A stretch of 64,000 nt of DNA from Myxococcales bacterium (GTDB lineage Bacteria; Myxococcota_A; Polyangia; Haliangiales; Haliangiaceae): assembly GCA_016720595.1 (NCBI GenBank), contig JADKKI010000007.1, positions 310,001-374,000 on the forward strand, in the 5' to 3' direction. The notes below the pieces were generated by a model. That model searched no databases and had not been told where the DNA came from. It saw nothing but the letters and a program-made list of their open reading frames with translations. Positions 18,988 to 26,903 of this stretch are shown here, in pieces. A program made the position numbers and the translations under genes. Every line of letters begins with the position of its first letter. The first letter of the stretch is position 1.

Positions 18988-19015
18988 TTGACTTGGGGTG
19001 CCCTCCTCATATTAT
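18988..19015 (+). promoter_or_regulatory. Promoter of the Cys-rich lipoprotein gene, predicted leaderless
   Basis: TTGACT (18988-18993), a 16-nt spacer, then TATTAT (19010-19015). The ATG of the next gene is only 8 nt after the -10 hexamer, so transcription should begin at or within a base or two of the start codon. No Shine-Dalgarno is visible. Confidence 0.6.
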
Positions 19016-19023
19016 CGGGCGCG

Positions 19024-19518
19024 ATGAATCGACGCAGTCACGTGGTGCTGCTGGGGACCGTTCTTTGTGGCCTCCTCGCAGGCGGTTGCACGGATAACCC
19101 CGTCGGACGGATCTGCGATCTCGGTTCGCAGATGCCGGCCGCGACCGAGGTGGTCGTCGCGTCGCCCTCCCTCGATTGCGTGTCCCGCACCTGCCTCCGC
19201 GTCCCGCTGTCGCGCGAGCTGCCCCCGGGATCGTCCTTCCCCACCGGCAACAACGGCCTCTGCACCGCCGAGTGCAGCTCCGATGACGATTGCGATCGCG
19301 TCCCCGAGTCGCCGTGCACCACCGGCTTCACCTGCGGCGTCGCAGTGACCGTCGGTCCGTTCTGCTGCCGGAAGTTCTGCATCTGCAAGGACTACGTGGT
19401 CGTCCCCGAGTCCGGAAAGCTCAGCACCCCCAAGGCGTGCGATTCGGGCAACGCGGACAACGCGTGCTGCAACCTGAGCGGCCGCAACGGCAACTCTCAG
19501 TATCCTCTCTGCAAGTAA
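19024..19518 (+). CDS. Cys-rich lipoprotein
   Basis: This 164-residue protein has a signal peptide with lipobox L-A-G-G-C (Cys22). The mature part is short and very Cys-rich, with C-S-S-D-D-D-C-D and several C-C and C-x-C pairs, a pattern of small disulphide-bonded surface lipoproteins common in myxobacteria. No enzymatic motif is visible. The ATG at 19024 is preferred over the longer frame because only it gives a signal peptide and because of the promoter spacing. Divergent from the gltC-like gene. Confidence 0.8.
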   Translation: MNRRSHVVLLGTVLCGLLAGGCTDNPVGRICDLGSQMPAATEVVVASPSLDCVSRTCLRVPLSRELPPGSSFPTGNNGLCTAECSSDDDCDRVPESPCTTGFTCGVAVTVGPFCCRKFCICKDYVVVPESGKLSTPKACDSGNADNACCNLSGRNGNSQYPLCK

Positions 19519-19605
19519 GCGGGCAGCGCGCCACGACGCTCGTCGGTGTGAGCACGTCGGCGCCGCCACGGTCGCCACGGTCGCCCACGACGTCGTAGAC
19601 GCCGG

Positions 19606-20202
19606 TCAGCGCCGCGGCCAGGCGTCGTGGTCGTGCGAGTAGACGCTCAGGTACATGCCCGCCATGTAGCCGCGATCGTCTGGGCTCGCGCCGACGCTGG
19701 CGCCGAACGTGATCTGCGGCGTCAGCCAGAACTCACCGCGGAGGCGCGGCTCGAACACCATCGATGACAGGTTGTTCGAATCGACGGCGTAGCGCAGCGT
19801 CCGCCGACCCGCCGCGACCTCGACGGCGAGCGATCCGAGGTGCGAGGTGGAGCGCCAGCCGGCGATCCCGTAGGCCCCCGCGAAGCTCGAGCCGGTGAGG
19901 CCGAGCGTGCCGGCCTCGGCCTCGGCGCCGAGATAGGTGTGGAACTTGGTGGCCATCGTGAACTGCGCCGACCCGGTCACCGCGCTGGCCGCGGGGAGCG
20001 TCTCGGTGGGCCCGGTGGGCTGCGTGGTGCGCGGTGCGACGTGCGCACCGACCTCGGAGGAGCCCGACGCGAGCTGGCGCGAGTTGACCGCGGCCTGGAA
20101 CCGCGCCGGACGATCCACAGCATGCCCATCGAACACGCACGCGCCAGACGCCACGGCCACCAGGCCCGAAACCGCGACGAGCTTCACCATCTCCGACACC
20201 AT
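19606..20202 (-). CDS. Lipoprotein of unknown function
   Basis: This 198-residue protein starts with a signal peptide and lipobox-like A-S-G-A-C (Cys22). The C-terminal half alternates hydrophobic and polar residues with many Gly, Thr and aromatic residues (for example G-E-F-W-L-T-P-Q-I-T-F-G-A-S-V), which would suit beta strands of an outer-membrane or surface protein. The ATG at 20202 has no Shine-Dalgarno but TACGGT lies 6 nt upstream. No family was recognised. Confidence 0.7.
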   Translation of the reverse strand: MVSEMVKLVAVSGLVAVASGACVFDGHAVDRPARFQAAVNSRQLASGSSEVGAHVAPRTTQPTGPTETLPAASAVTGSAQFTMATKFHTYLGAEAEAGTLGLTGSSFAGAYGIAGWRSTSHLGSLAVEVAAGRRTLRYAVDSNNLSSMVFEPRLRGEFWLTPQITFGASVGASPDDRGYMAGMYLSVYSHDHDAWPRR

Positions 20203-20208
20203 GGGGAA

Positions 20209-20214
20209 ACCGTA
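20209..20214 (-). promoter_or_regulatory. -10-like hexamer TACGGT, predicted leaderless start
   Basis: TACGGT ends 6 nt before the ATG at 20202. The divergent neighbour at 20331 has a matching TACAGT at the same 6-nt distance. No good -35 was found. Confidence 0.4.
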
Positions 20215-20318
20215 GCGCGCATGAGCGGCGCTGGCGCGAGGAATCGACGGCAACGGGCGGAACGCGACCGGCGGAAACGCCGTGGTGGCCAGGCGCCCCG
20301 AGAGCGTGGCCTCACGGC

Positions 20319-20324
20319 TACAGT
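20319..20324 (+). promoter_or_regulatory. -10-like hexamer TACAGT, predicted leaderless start
   Basis: TACAGT ends 6 nt before the ATG at 20331; no ribosome-binding site fits in between. Confidence 0.4.
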
Positions 20325-20330
20325 CGCGGC

Positions 20331-21236
20331 ATGACCGACGTCTACCGGACCTCCGGATTTCTGTGCCCGAGCTGCACGAACACGCCGCTCCGCGAGTTCG
20401 GGACTCGCCTCGTCTGCGACGAGTGCAACGGGATGCTGATCGACGCGGAGGACATCGCGACCTCGATCCACGAGCTCGATGGCGAGTCGCAGCCGCTGGT
20501 CACCGACGACGATCAGCCCACGACGCAGGCGTGCCCGCGCTGCACGCAGGCGATGATCTCGTCGGAGCTCTCGCTCGGGAAGCTCCGGCTCAAGGGCCGG
20601 TTCATGCGCTGCACGCGCGACGGGATCTGGTTCCCACGCGACGCGATGACCGCGGCGTTCGCACGCGCCAGCCGGAGCCGCCCCGGCGGTGGACGCGGCA
20701 GCGGCGCGCCCAGCGGCGGCTCGGGTGGCAGCGGGATGACCGGGGTGATGAACACGATCAGCGGCGCGTTCGGCAGCGGGCCAGCGAGTGGCCGCCTCGC
20801 GATCAGTCACTGGGAGAGCAACCGGCCGCGGGTCCACACGCTGTTCGTCAGTGCGTACAAGGACCGCACGCTCGGCTGCCCGTCGTGCAAGGAGGCCAAG
20901 CTGCAGTTCCAGGGTGATCGCTGGGCGTGCGCGACCTGCGCCGGCGCCTTCGTCGAGAACGCGGCGCTGACGGCGATGGTCGAGGAGATGACGGCGGCGC
21001 CGTGGGAGATCCCGGCGGTCACGGGTGCGGGATCCGATCGGCACTGCCCCGTGTGCGCCGAGCTGATGGCCGTCGAGGTCCTCGAGGCCGTGACCATCGA
21101 TCGTTGCGCACCGCACGGCGTGTGGTTCGACGACACCGAGCTGCAGACCGCGCTCCATCACGCGAGCTCACCGGATCGCGGCGTCGGCAGCTGGATCAAG
21201 CAGCTGTTCCACCGCCACGGCAAGCACGAGAGCTGA
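20331..21236 (+). CDS. Multi-zinc-ribbon protein (TFIIB-type zinc finger family)
   Basis: This 301-residue protein has repeated C-x-x-C pairs: C-P-S-C and C-D-E-C near residues 12-32, C-P-R-C near 68, C-P-S-C and C-A-T-C near 182-200, and C-P-V-C near 237. The short segments around them (F-x-x-x-G-V/I-W-F near the second Cys pair) resemble TFIIB-type zinc-ribbon (zf-TFIIB) repeats of bacterial proteins of unknown role. The middle (about 115-160) is Gly/Ser-rich and probably flexible. No signal peptide or membrane segment is seen, so it is cytoplasmic. It may bind nucleic acid or protein; the function is unknown. Confidence 0.8.
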   Translation: MTDVYRTSGFLCPSCTNTPLREFGTRLVCDECNGMLIDAEDIATSIHELDGESQPLVTDDDQPTTQACPRCTQAMISSELSLGKLRLKGRFMRCTRDGIWFPRDAMTAAFARASRSRPGGGRGSGAPSGGSGGSGMTGVMNTISGAFGSGPASGRLAISHWESNRPRVHTLFVSAYKDRTLGCPSCKEAKLQFQGDRWACATCAGAFVENAALTAMVEEMTAAPWEIPAVTGAGSDRHCPVCAELMAVEVLEAVTIDRCAPHGVWFDDTELQTALHHASSPDRGVGSWIKQLFHRHGKHES

Positions 21237-21255
21237 GGCGCTCGTCGGCCAACGT

Positions 21256-21609
21256 TCAGCCGAGACGCCAGGCATCCTTGACGATCGCGAGCTCTCCCGC
21301 CGTGATCGCGACGACATCGAACCGGCATTCGGCGAACGCCGGCCTCTCGAGCCCGAGGTACATCTGCGCCACGCGGGTGACCTTCGCCCGCTTGCTCGCG
21401 GTCACCATCTCGGCGGCGTGACCGTGGCTGGCGCTCGCGCGGCTGCGGACCTCCACGAACACGAGGATGTCGCCGTCGCGTGCGACGACGTCGAGCTCCC
21501 CGACCGCGCACGTCCAGTTACGCGCGACGATCGAATATCCCGCTGCCTCGAGGGCAACGGTGGCGCGCTCCTCGGCGGACGCGCCCAGTACCTTGGTCGA
21601 TGTCTCCAC
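21256..21609 (-). CDS. YraN/UPF0102 family nuclease-like protein
   Basis: This 117-residue protein has the whole UPF0102 pattern: an N-terminal helix (A-E-E-R-A-T-V-A-L-E-A-A-G-Y), then G-E-L-D-V-V-A-R-D and V-F-V-E-V-R, where the Asp and Glu match the metal-binding positions of the Holliday-junction-resolvase/restriction-like nuclease fold. The basic catalytic residue is the Arg in V-E-V-R. The biological role is not settled. The GTG at 21609 gives the usual family length and has AAGGA about 9 nt upstream; the ATG at 21678 would add an Arg-rich shadow. The gene is just downstream of the rplS operon, as is frequent for this family. Confidence 0.85.
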   Translation of the reverse strand: METSTKVLGASAEERATVALEAAGYSIVARNWTCAVGELDVVARDGDILVFVEVRSRASASHGHAAEMVTASKRAKVTRVAQMYLGLERPAFAECRFDVVAITAGELAIVKDAWRLG

Positions 21610-21728
21610 GGCCCACGATCCTTCCCCTCCCCCGGAGATCCATCGCTCCCTGCGGCGTCGCTGTCGACACCGCACCACCCCGAACCGAATCGAACCCGGG
21701 CCAACCCGGGTCCAAACGAGCCCGCGTG

Positions 21729-22229
21729 TTACGCGGCCTTGTCCTTCTTCTTGGGCTTGCGAACCTTGACCTTCTTGGCCGGGCCGGCGACCGCCTCGAC
21801 GGCGGGGGCGGCAGCCTCGGCAGCGGCCTCGGCCGCATCGGCGAGGGCGGCGGCCTCGTTGGCCGACTCGTAGGCGCCGTCGCGCTCCTTGATGCGCGCT
21901 GCCTTACCGGACAGATCACGCAGGTAGTACAGCTTCGCCTGGTGGACGCGACCGCGCTGGATCACTTCGACCTTGTCGATGTTCGGCGAGTTGTCGGGGA
22001 ACACGCGCTCCACGCCGACGCCGTACGAGATCTTGCGGACGGTGAACGTCGACCGCGAGCCCTTCGACACGCGGCGAATGCACACGCCTTCGAAGGCCTG
22101 GAGGCGAGTCTTCTCGCCTTCGCGAATCTTCGCCCAGACCTTGATCGAGTCGCCCGGGCGGAACTCCGGAAGGGGCGCCTGTCGATTCTGAGACTTGTTG
22201 ATGCTGTCGAGGATTCGCTGGGCGCTCAT
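21729..22229 (-). CDS. rplS: 50S ribosomal protein L19
   Basis: L19 sits at the 30S-50S interface. The first 120 residues are a normal L19 ([26 protein letters not shown]). It has an extra tail of about 45 residues, Ala/Glu-rich then Lys-rich, beyond the usual end near residue 115-120. Three ATGs lie close together (22238, 22235, 22229); the last is chosen because the only Shine-Dalgarno-like GGA is 9 nt before it. It is the last gene of the rpsP operon. A small inverted repeat, ACCCGGG-CCAA-CCCGGGT at 21694-21711, may end transcription, though it lacks a T run. Confidence 0.93.
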   Translation of the reverse strand: MSAQRILDSINKSQNRQAPLPEFRPGDSIKVWAKIREGEKTRLQAFEGVCIRRVSKGSRSTFTVRKISYGVGVERVFPDNSPNIDKVEVIQRGRVHQAKLYYLRDLSGKAARIKERDGAYESANEAAALADAAEAAAEAAAPAVEAVAGPAKKVKVRKPKKKDKAA

Positions 22230-22291
22230 GTTCATCATTCCGGAAAAAGTCCGCTGGGACGCAGGGTTCTGCCAGAGATCACCCCCGACCG

Positions 22292-23602
22292 TCAAGCCGG
22301 GCGCCCGAACAGTCGATCGAGGAGGATCGCTCCCGCGCTTCGGACCGAAAGATGGTTCCAGTCCGCGCGCCCCTCGATCGGCGCAAGCAGGCGAGACACT
22401 GAGGGAATCAGGTGATCGGCCAGTCCCCATCCGGTCCCGAGCAAGATCAGCAGGGGCTCGGGACGAATCGACGCTTCTGCGCGCAGCTGGTCCGGAGTGC
22501 ACCGCGGAATCCCCGGAAACGAGTCGCTGCGGGCGCTGGTCGCGACCACGAACGGCGCCATCCCGTACTCGCCCGTGAGCTCGGCGATCACGGTCTCGAT
22601 CGCATCCTGCGTCCGCACGAGGGCCAGCGCGGTGGCGCGGCTGCCCGTCTTCGGCGGCTTGCGCGGGAGGTTCGCGCCTTGATCGACGAGCCACAGGTTC
22701 GCGATGTGCTCGGCCTTCTCGCGCTGCGAGGTGATCGGCGTGACCACGTGATACGCGGCGAGCCCGTAGGTCATCGTCGAGCGCGCGAGATCGTGGATGT
22801 CGAAGTTGGTCAGCGACGTGGTGACGAGCTTGCCCGTGCGATCGGTGACCGGGTGATGCACGAGCGCGAGGTGCGTGCGCTCGACGAGCGGCGGCGGCAG
22901 CAGCTTCGCGTCGGCCTTGGTGGGACGAACGCGCGCGAACAGATCGGGCCGGCGTGCCGCCGTGCGGAGGAGCGATTGCTGGCGACGCCACGCGGCGATC
23001 AGCGCGTGATTTCCCGACTGCAGCACCGCCGGCACCTCGCGCTCGCCGAGCTTCGCGGGCCGCGTGTACTGCGGGTACTCGAGGAGGCCGGCCGAGTGCG
23101 ATTCCTCGTCGGCCGAGGTCGGCTCGCCGAGCACGCCGGGGACCAGGCGCGCGCACGCATCGATGATCACGAGCGCGCCGAGCTCGCCGCCGGACAGCAC
23201 GTAGTCGCCGAGCGAGATCTCCTCGTCGATCGCGATCTCGATCACCCGCTCGTCGATGCCTTCGTAGCGCCCGCACACGAGCACGAGGTGAGGCAGCTGA
23301 GCGAGCTCGCGCACCCGCGCCTGGGTCAGCGGCGCGCCCGCCGGTGACAGCAAGATTCGTCGAGCGGGGGGATCACCCGCCGCCTGCGCGATCGCCGCGA
23401 GCAGCGGCTCGGGCTTCATCACCATCCCCGGGCCGCCGCCATACGGCGAGTCGTCGACGGTGCGGTGCCGATCGCTCGTGAAGTCGCGCGGGTTGACCGT
23501 CCCGACCGTGATGACGCCGGCTTCGCGCGCGCGGCCGACCACGCCCGCGGTCAGCGCCGGCTCGACGAGCTCCGGGAGGATCGTGACGACGGTGAACTTC
23601 AC
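22292..23602 (-). CDS. trmD: TrmD tRNA (guanine37-N1)-methyltransferase fused to a second RNA methyltransferase domain
   Basis: Residues 1 to about 230 are TrmD, which methylates G37 of t[21 protein letters not shown], and the trefoil-knot S-G-G-E with the D-E-E-S-H-S loop that holds the catalytic Asp. Residues 243-436 are a second SPOUT-like domain ([20 protein letters not shown] then G-T-G-W-G-L and N-H-L-S-V-R-S-A), matching what I know as the SAM-dependent RNA methyltransferase family (Methyltrn_RNA_4) that is often a separate gene beside trmD in deltaproteobacteria. Its RNA target is unknown. The GTG at 23602 overlaps the rimM stop (GTGA). Confidence 0.9.
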   Translation of the reverse strand: MKFTVVTILPELVEPALTAGVVGRAREAGVITVGTVNPRDFTSDRHRTVDDSPYGGGPGMVMKPEPLLAAIAQAAGDPPARRILLSPAGAPLTQARVRELAQLPHLVLVCGRYEGIDERVIEIAIDEEISLGDYVLSGGELGALVIIDACARLVPGVLGEPTSADEESHSAGLLEYPQYTRPAKLGEREVPAVLQSGNHALIAAWRRQQSLLRTAARRPDLFARVRPTKADAKLLPPPLVERTHLALVHHPVTDRTGKLVTTSLTNFDIHDLARSTMTYGLAAYHVVTPITSQREKAEHIANLWLVDQGANLPRKPPKTGSRATALALVRTQDAIETVIAELTGEYGMAPFVVATSARSDSFPGIPRCTPDQLRAEASIRPEPLLILLGTGWGLADHLIPSVSRLLAPIEGRADWNHLSVRSAGAILLDRLFGRPA

Positions 23603-24117
23603 CGCGTGGTGACCTTGCCCTCGGGGATGCCCTCCGGCGGGTCGATGGTCACCACACCGCCGGCGATGTCGATGTTGGTCACGAACTGATCGACCAGCGG
23701 CAGCATCCGCTCGACCGCGCCGTCGTGGATCACGATCACGTCCTGCACGGCGCCCATCTCGACCGCAGCGATCGTGCCCCACTCACGCCCATCGACGAGC
23801 ACGACCTTGCAGCCGATCAGGTCATCGAGCAGCACGTCGCCGTCGGAGAGCTGCAGGGCCTCGCGATCGACCTCGACCACCTGGCCGCGCAGGTGCTCTG
23901 CATCGGTGCGGGTCTCGACGCCCTCGAGGAGGACGATCCAGCCACGCTGCGGCGTGGCGCGGGCCTCGAGCATCTTCCGCACGACGCCGCCGACCCAGAT
24001 CTCGGTCACCTCACCGAGGATCTCGGAGTCTGGGTCGTGGGTGTGCACCACGACCTCGCCACGGATGCCGTGAGCGCGCGCGATGCCACCGATCTCGAGC
24101 CGCGGATCCCCACGCAT
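23599..24117 (-). CDS. rimM: Ribosome maturation factor RimM
   Basis: This 172-residue protein assists maturation of the 30S head and binds S19. The N-terminal domain shows [13 protein letters not shown]; the C-terminal PRC-barrel domain shows [10 protein letters not shown], then M-G-A-V-Q-D-V and M-L-P-L-V-D-Q-F-V at the usual positions. Length is normal. The ATG at 24117 lies 13 nt after the KH gene stop; no strong Shine-Dalgarno is seen, so translation is probably coupled. Confidence 0.93.
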   Translation of the reverse strand: MRGDPRLEIGGIARAHGIRGEVVVHTHDPDSEILGEVTEIWVGGVVRKMLEARATPQRGWIVLLEGVETRTDAEHLRGQVVEVDREALQLSDGDVLLDDLIGCKVVLVDGREWGTIAAVEMGAVQDVIVIHDGAVERMLPLVDQFVTNIDIAGGVVTIDPPEGIPEGKVTTR

Positions 24118-24130
24118 CGGGGAGGACCGG

Positions 24131-24466
24131 TTATTCGAGGATCTCGACCAGCGTCCGCTTGCGCGAGCGCGGGGCGCAGGCCTGGACGACCGTGCGCAGG
24201 GCGCGGGCGGTCTTGCCGCCACGGCCGATCACCTTGCCGAGGTCCACTTCCGCGACCTCGAGCTCGTACACGTTCGCCTGGCGCTCCTCGACGAGCTCGA
24301 CCCGAACTTCATCGGGCTTGTCGACGAGGTTGACTGCCATGTAGCGGATCAGCTCGGCGACGTCCGGAGACACCGCCTGCGGCCGATTGCCACCACGATC
24401 GTCGCCGCCGCCGTTGCGGTCGTCGCGATCATCGTGATCGTCCGCGTCGTTCTCGGGGCCAGCCAT
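24131..24466 (-). CDS. KH-domain RNA-binding protein (KhpA type)
   Basis: This 111-residue protein has a single KH domain with the I-G-R-G-G-K-T loop in its C-terminal 75 residues, as in the small KH protein usually encoded between rpsP and rimM. KhpA proteins bind RNA with KhpB and affect cell division and translation in Gram-positives. Unlike typical 75-80-residue members, it carries an extra N-terminal stretch (about 2-30) very rich in Asp, Gly and Arg. The ATG at 24466 sits one base after the rpsP stop codon. Confidence 0.88.
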   Translation of the reverse strand: MAGPENDADDHDDRDDRNGGGDDRGGNRPQAVSPDVAELIRYMAVNLVDKPDEVRVELVEERQANVYELEVAEVDLGKVIGRGGKTARALRTVVQACAPRSRKRTLVEILE

Positions 24467-24467
24467 C

Positions 24468-24719
24468 TCAGGCGGGCTTCGCCGCCGCGCGGGCGGTACG
24501 ACGGATGATCGCTGCGAGGGTGCCGCTCGGCTGAGCGCCAACCTTGACCCACTTGTCGAAGCGCTCGTTATCGAGCTTCAGGGTCTTGGTGATCGGGTGA
24601 TAGGTACCCAGGAGCTCGATGAAGCGACCGTCGCGGGCGCAGCGCTTGTCAGCGGCAACGATCCGATAGAACGGGGACTTCTTCTTACCCTGACGAGAAA
24701 AGCGAATCGCAACGGACAT
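24468..24719 (-). CDS. rpsP: 30S ribosomal protein S16
   Basis: This 83-residue protein is a normal S16, with V-A-I-R-F-S-R-Q-G-K-K-K and F-I-E-L-L-G-T-Y-H-P. AAGGA lies 4-5 nt before the ATG at 24719. It is the first gene of a five-gene translation operon (rpsP, KH, rimM, trmD fusion, rplS), with a sigma70-like promoter just upstream. Confidence 0.95.
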   Translation of the reverse strand: MSVAIRFSRQGKKKSPFYRIVAADKRCARDGRFIELLGTYHPITKTLKLDNERFDKWVKVGAQPSGTLAAIIRRTARAAAKPA

Positions 24720-24747
24720 GGGATCCTTCGGGCCTTAAGAGCGCGGC

Positions 24748-24776
24748 AATCTACCCAGGCATACCCCCCAAGTCAA
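24748..24776 (-). promoter_or_regulatory. Promoter of the rpsP operon
   Basis: TTGACT (24771-24776) and TAGATT (24748-24753) are separated by 17 nt on the minus strand. The leader to rpsP would be about 22 nt. Confidence 0.6.
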
Positions 24777-24795
24777 CGTGCTATATGGTCGGTCC

Positions 24796-26481
24796 ATGCT
24801 GCGGGGTTTTCCAGGGCGGCTCGGGCTGGTGGCCGCGCTCGCTGCCACGGCTTGTTGCTCGAAATCTGAAGTAAAAGGCGGCGGCTCGACGGGAGCGGCC
24901 GGAGTGGGCTTCACGCTGATCGCGCTGGCCGAGGTGCGGGGCCAGATCGGCCCGTGTGGCTGCACCAGTGACCCGCTGGGCGATCTGTCGCGGACCGCGA
25001 AGCTGGTGGAGGCCGCGCGGGCGGCTGGACCGGTCCTCGTGCTCGATGCCGGCTCCCTCCTCTATTCCAAGACCCCGGTGCCCGATCACCTGGCGGCCCA
25101 GGAAGAGCTCAAGGCCGACCTGCTGGTGAAGACCTATAAGGAGAAGCTGGCGGTCGGGGCCGTGGGGCTGGGTCCGATGGACCTCCCCAAGGGCCCCGAC
25201 AAGCTGCGGATCCCCCGCCAGGTCGTGAACCTCCCCAAAGGCGCGCCCTACCCCGTGGAGGCGCCCCACGTGATCGAGGTCGGCGGCGCCAAGGTCGGCG
25301 TGTTCGGCGTGATCGCGCTCGACACCGTGCCGGCGCTCGCCGTCACCGATCCCGTGGCCGCCGGCAAGGCCGCGATCGCGAAGCTGCGCGGCGATGGTGC
25401 GCAGGTGGTGGTCGCGCTGGTGCAGGCGTCCTCGAAGAAGGATGCGGTGCAGCTGCTCCGCGATCTCCCTGGGGTCGACGTCGCGGTCGCGGGGCTCGGC
25501 CTCGCCGCGCCGGAGCCCGATCGCGTGGAGAGCGAGGCGACCAAGGTCGGCGACGCGTGGATGGTGATCCCGGCCAACCGCGGCCAGGTGATTCCGCGGC
25601 TCGAGGTCACGCTGCGCGGCGCGGGCCCGCTCGTCGACGCGGGGGGCCTCGCGGCGGCGACCCAGAAGATCGCGTACCTCGACAAGCAGGTGAGCCAGCT
25701 CGACAAGGATCTGAAGGCGTTCGACGCCGATCCGGCCGCCGACAAGGCGTTCGTCAAGACCAAGCGCGAGGAGCGCGATCGGTTCATCGCGGAGCGCGCG
25801 GCGCTGGTGGCGAACCCGCTCAACAAGCCCGCGCAGGGCAGCTACTTCACGCTCGAGCAGGTGAAGATCGGCAAGGCCCTCGCGTGCGATGTCGACGTGC
25901 AGAACTTCGTCACCGCGTACAACCGCGCCGCCGGCGAGGTCAACGTGAAGGCCGCGGCCGGGCGCCCCGCGCCGGATGCGAAGGGCGGCCCGAGCTACGT
26001 CGGTAGCGAGACCTGCGACGACTGCCACAGCGATGCCGTGGCGTTCTGGAAGAACACCCGCCACAGCCACGCGTGGAAGACGCTCGTCGACCGCGGACAG
26101 CAGTTCGACTTCGACTGCATCGGCTGCCACGTCACTGGCTGGGAGAAGCCGGGCGGGTCGAACCTCGCGAACAACGACAAGCTGCGCGACATCCAGTGCG
26201 AGACCTGCCACGGCCCCGCGTCAGTCCACGTCGCGAAGGGCGGCGAGGAGCGGCCGTCGTCGATCGTCCGCGCACCGGCGGAGAACCTGTGCGCCACCCA
26301 GTGCCACACCAAGGAGCACTCGGACACCTTCCAGCACACCGCCTACATGCGCGACATCGTCGGGCCCGGCCACGGCGAGGACATCCGCAAGCAGCTCGGG
26401 GACGGCGACACCGGCGCGCAGCTGCGCAAGGTCGCGCTCGACAAGGCGGGACGGCAGCTGGGTGCTGGGTGCGTGCGCTGA
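24796..26481 (+). CDS. Multihaem c-type cytochrome lipoprotein with an UshA/metallophosphatase-like N-terminal domain
   Basis: This 561-residue protein has a signal peptide with lipobox A-A-T-A-C (Cys20). Residues 36-290 resemble UshA-type proteins, with an I-G-P-C-G-C-T-S-D-P-L-G-D-L motif as seen in UshA-like redox proteins; the metal ligands of true 5'-nucleotidases are not clear. A coiled-coil stretch follows (about 290-345). The C-terminus is a cytochrome c554-like domain with C-D-D-C-H (407), C-I-G-C-H (441) and C-E-T-C-H (468), plus C-A-T-Q-C-H (499), one residue longer than a standard haem site. An electron-transfer role in the periplasm is likely; the substrate is unknown. The ATG at 24796 fits the lipobox; TATGGT lies 6 nt upstream and no Shine-Dalgarno is present. 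First gene of an overlapping run to 32031. Confidence 0.82.
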   Translation: MLRGFPGRLGLVAALAATACCSKSEVKGGGSTGAAGVGFTLIALAEVRGQIGPCGCTSDPLGDLSRTAKLVEAARAAGPVLVLDAGSLLYSKTPVPDHLAAQEELKADLLVKTYKEKLAVGAVGLGPMDLPKGPDKLRIPRQVVNLPKGAPYPVEAPHVIEVGGAKVGVFGVIALDTVPALAVTDPVAAGKAAIAKLRGDGAQVVVALVQASSKKDAVQLLRDLPGVDVAVAGLGLAAPEPDRVESEATKVGDAWMVIPANRGQVIPRLEVTLRGAGPLVDAGGLAAATQKIAYLDKQVSQLDKDLKAFDADPAADKAFVKTKREERDRFIAERAALVANPLNKPAQGSYFTLEQVKIGKALACDVDVQNFVTAYNRAAGEVNVKAAAGRPAPDAKGGPSYVGSETCDDCHSDAVAFWKNTRHSHAWKTLVDRGQQFDFDCIGCHVTGWEKPGGSNLANNDKLRDIQCETCHGPASVHVAKGGEERPSSIVRAPAENLCATQCHTKEHSDTFQHTAYMRDIVGPGHGEDIRKQLGDGDTGAQLRKVALDKAGRQLGAGCVR

Positions 26482-26903
26482 TCCAGCTCCACGTCTGGAT
26501 CGTCGCGCTCGCGCTGATCGGTGCGAGCGCCGCGTGTACGCATCACGCAGCCCCGACCCGCACCGCCACGGCAACTCCGGCGCGCCAGCTCCCCGCCGGC
26601 GGGGCCGCCGGAGTGCAAGATGGCCAGGCGACCTGGTACGGCGGAGGGCACCATGGAGGGCCCACCGCATCGGGTGAGCGGTTCGACAAGAACGCGCTCA
26701 CCGCGGCGCACCGCACCCTCCCGATGGGGACGCGCGTGCGGGTGACGAACAAGCACAACGGGCGCTCGGTCGAGGTCCGGATCAACGATCGCGGCCCGTA
26801 CGGCAACAAGGGCCGGATCATCGACGTCTCGGAGGCTGCAGCGCGACGGCTCGACATGATCGACGCGGGCGTCGTCCCGGTCCGCGTCGAGGTCCTGCGG
26901 TGA
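26469..26903 (+). CDS. rlpA: RlpA-family septal ring lytic transglycosylase-like lipoprotein
   Basis: This 144-residue protein has a signal peptide with lipobox S-A-A-C (Cys23) and one double-psi beta-barrel domain: A-T-W-Y-G near residue 58, A-H-R-T-L-P-M-G-T-x-V-x-V-T-N, and V-x-I-N-D-R-G-P-Y with the catalytic Asp. RlpA cleaves naked glycan strands; this version lacks a SPOR domain. The start is inferred as the GTG at 26469, inside the end of the cytochrome gene; there is no ATG before the signal peptide. Its stop overlaps the next GTG (GTGA). Confidence 0.85.
   Translation: MRALIQLHVWIVALALIGASAACTHHAAPTRTATATPARQLPAGGAAGVQDGQATWYGGGHHGGPTASGERFDKNALTAAHRTLPMGTRVRVTNKHNGRSVEVRINDRGPYGNKGRIIDVSEAAARRLDMIDAGVVPVRVEVLR

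Noticed and set aside
26073-26468. Upstream extension of the RlpA reading frame
   Set aside because: It is an Arg-rich shadow of the cytochrome gene; the signal peptide begins at the GTG at 26469.
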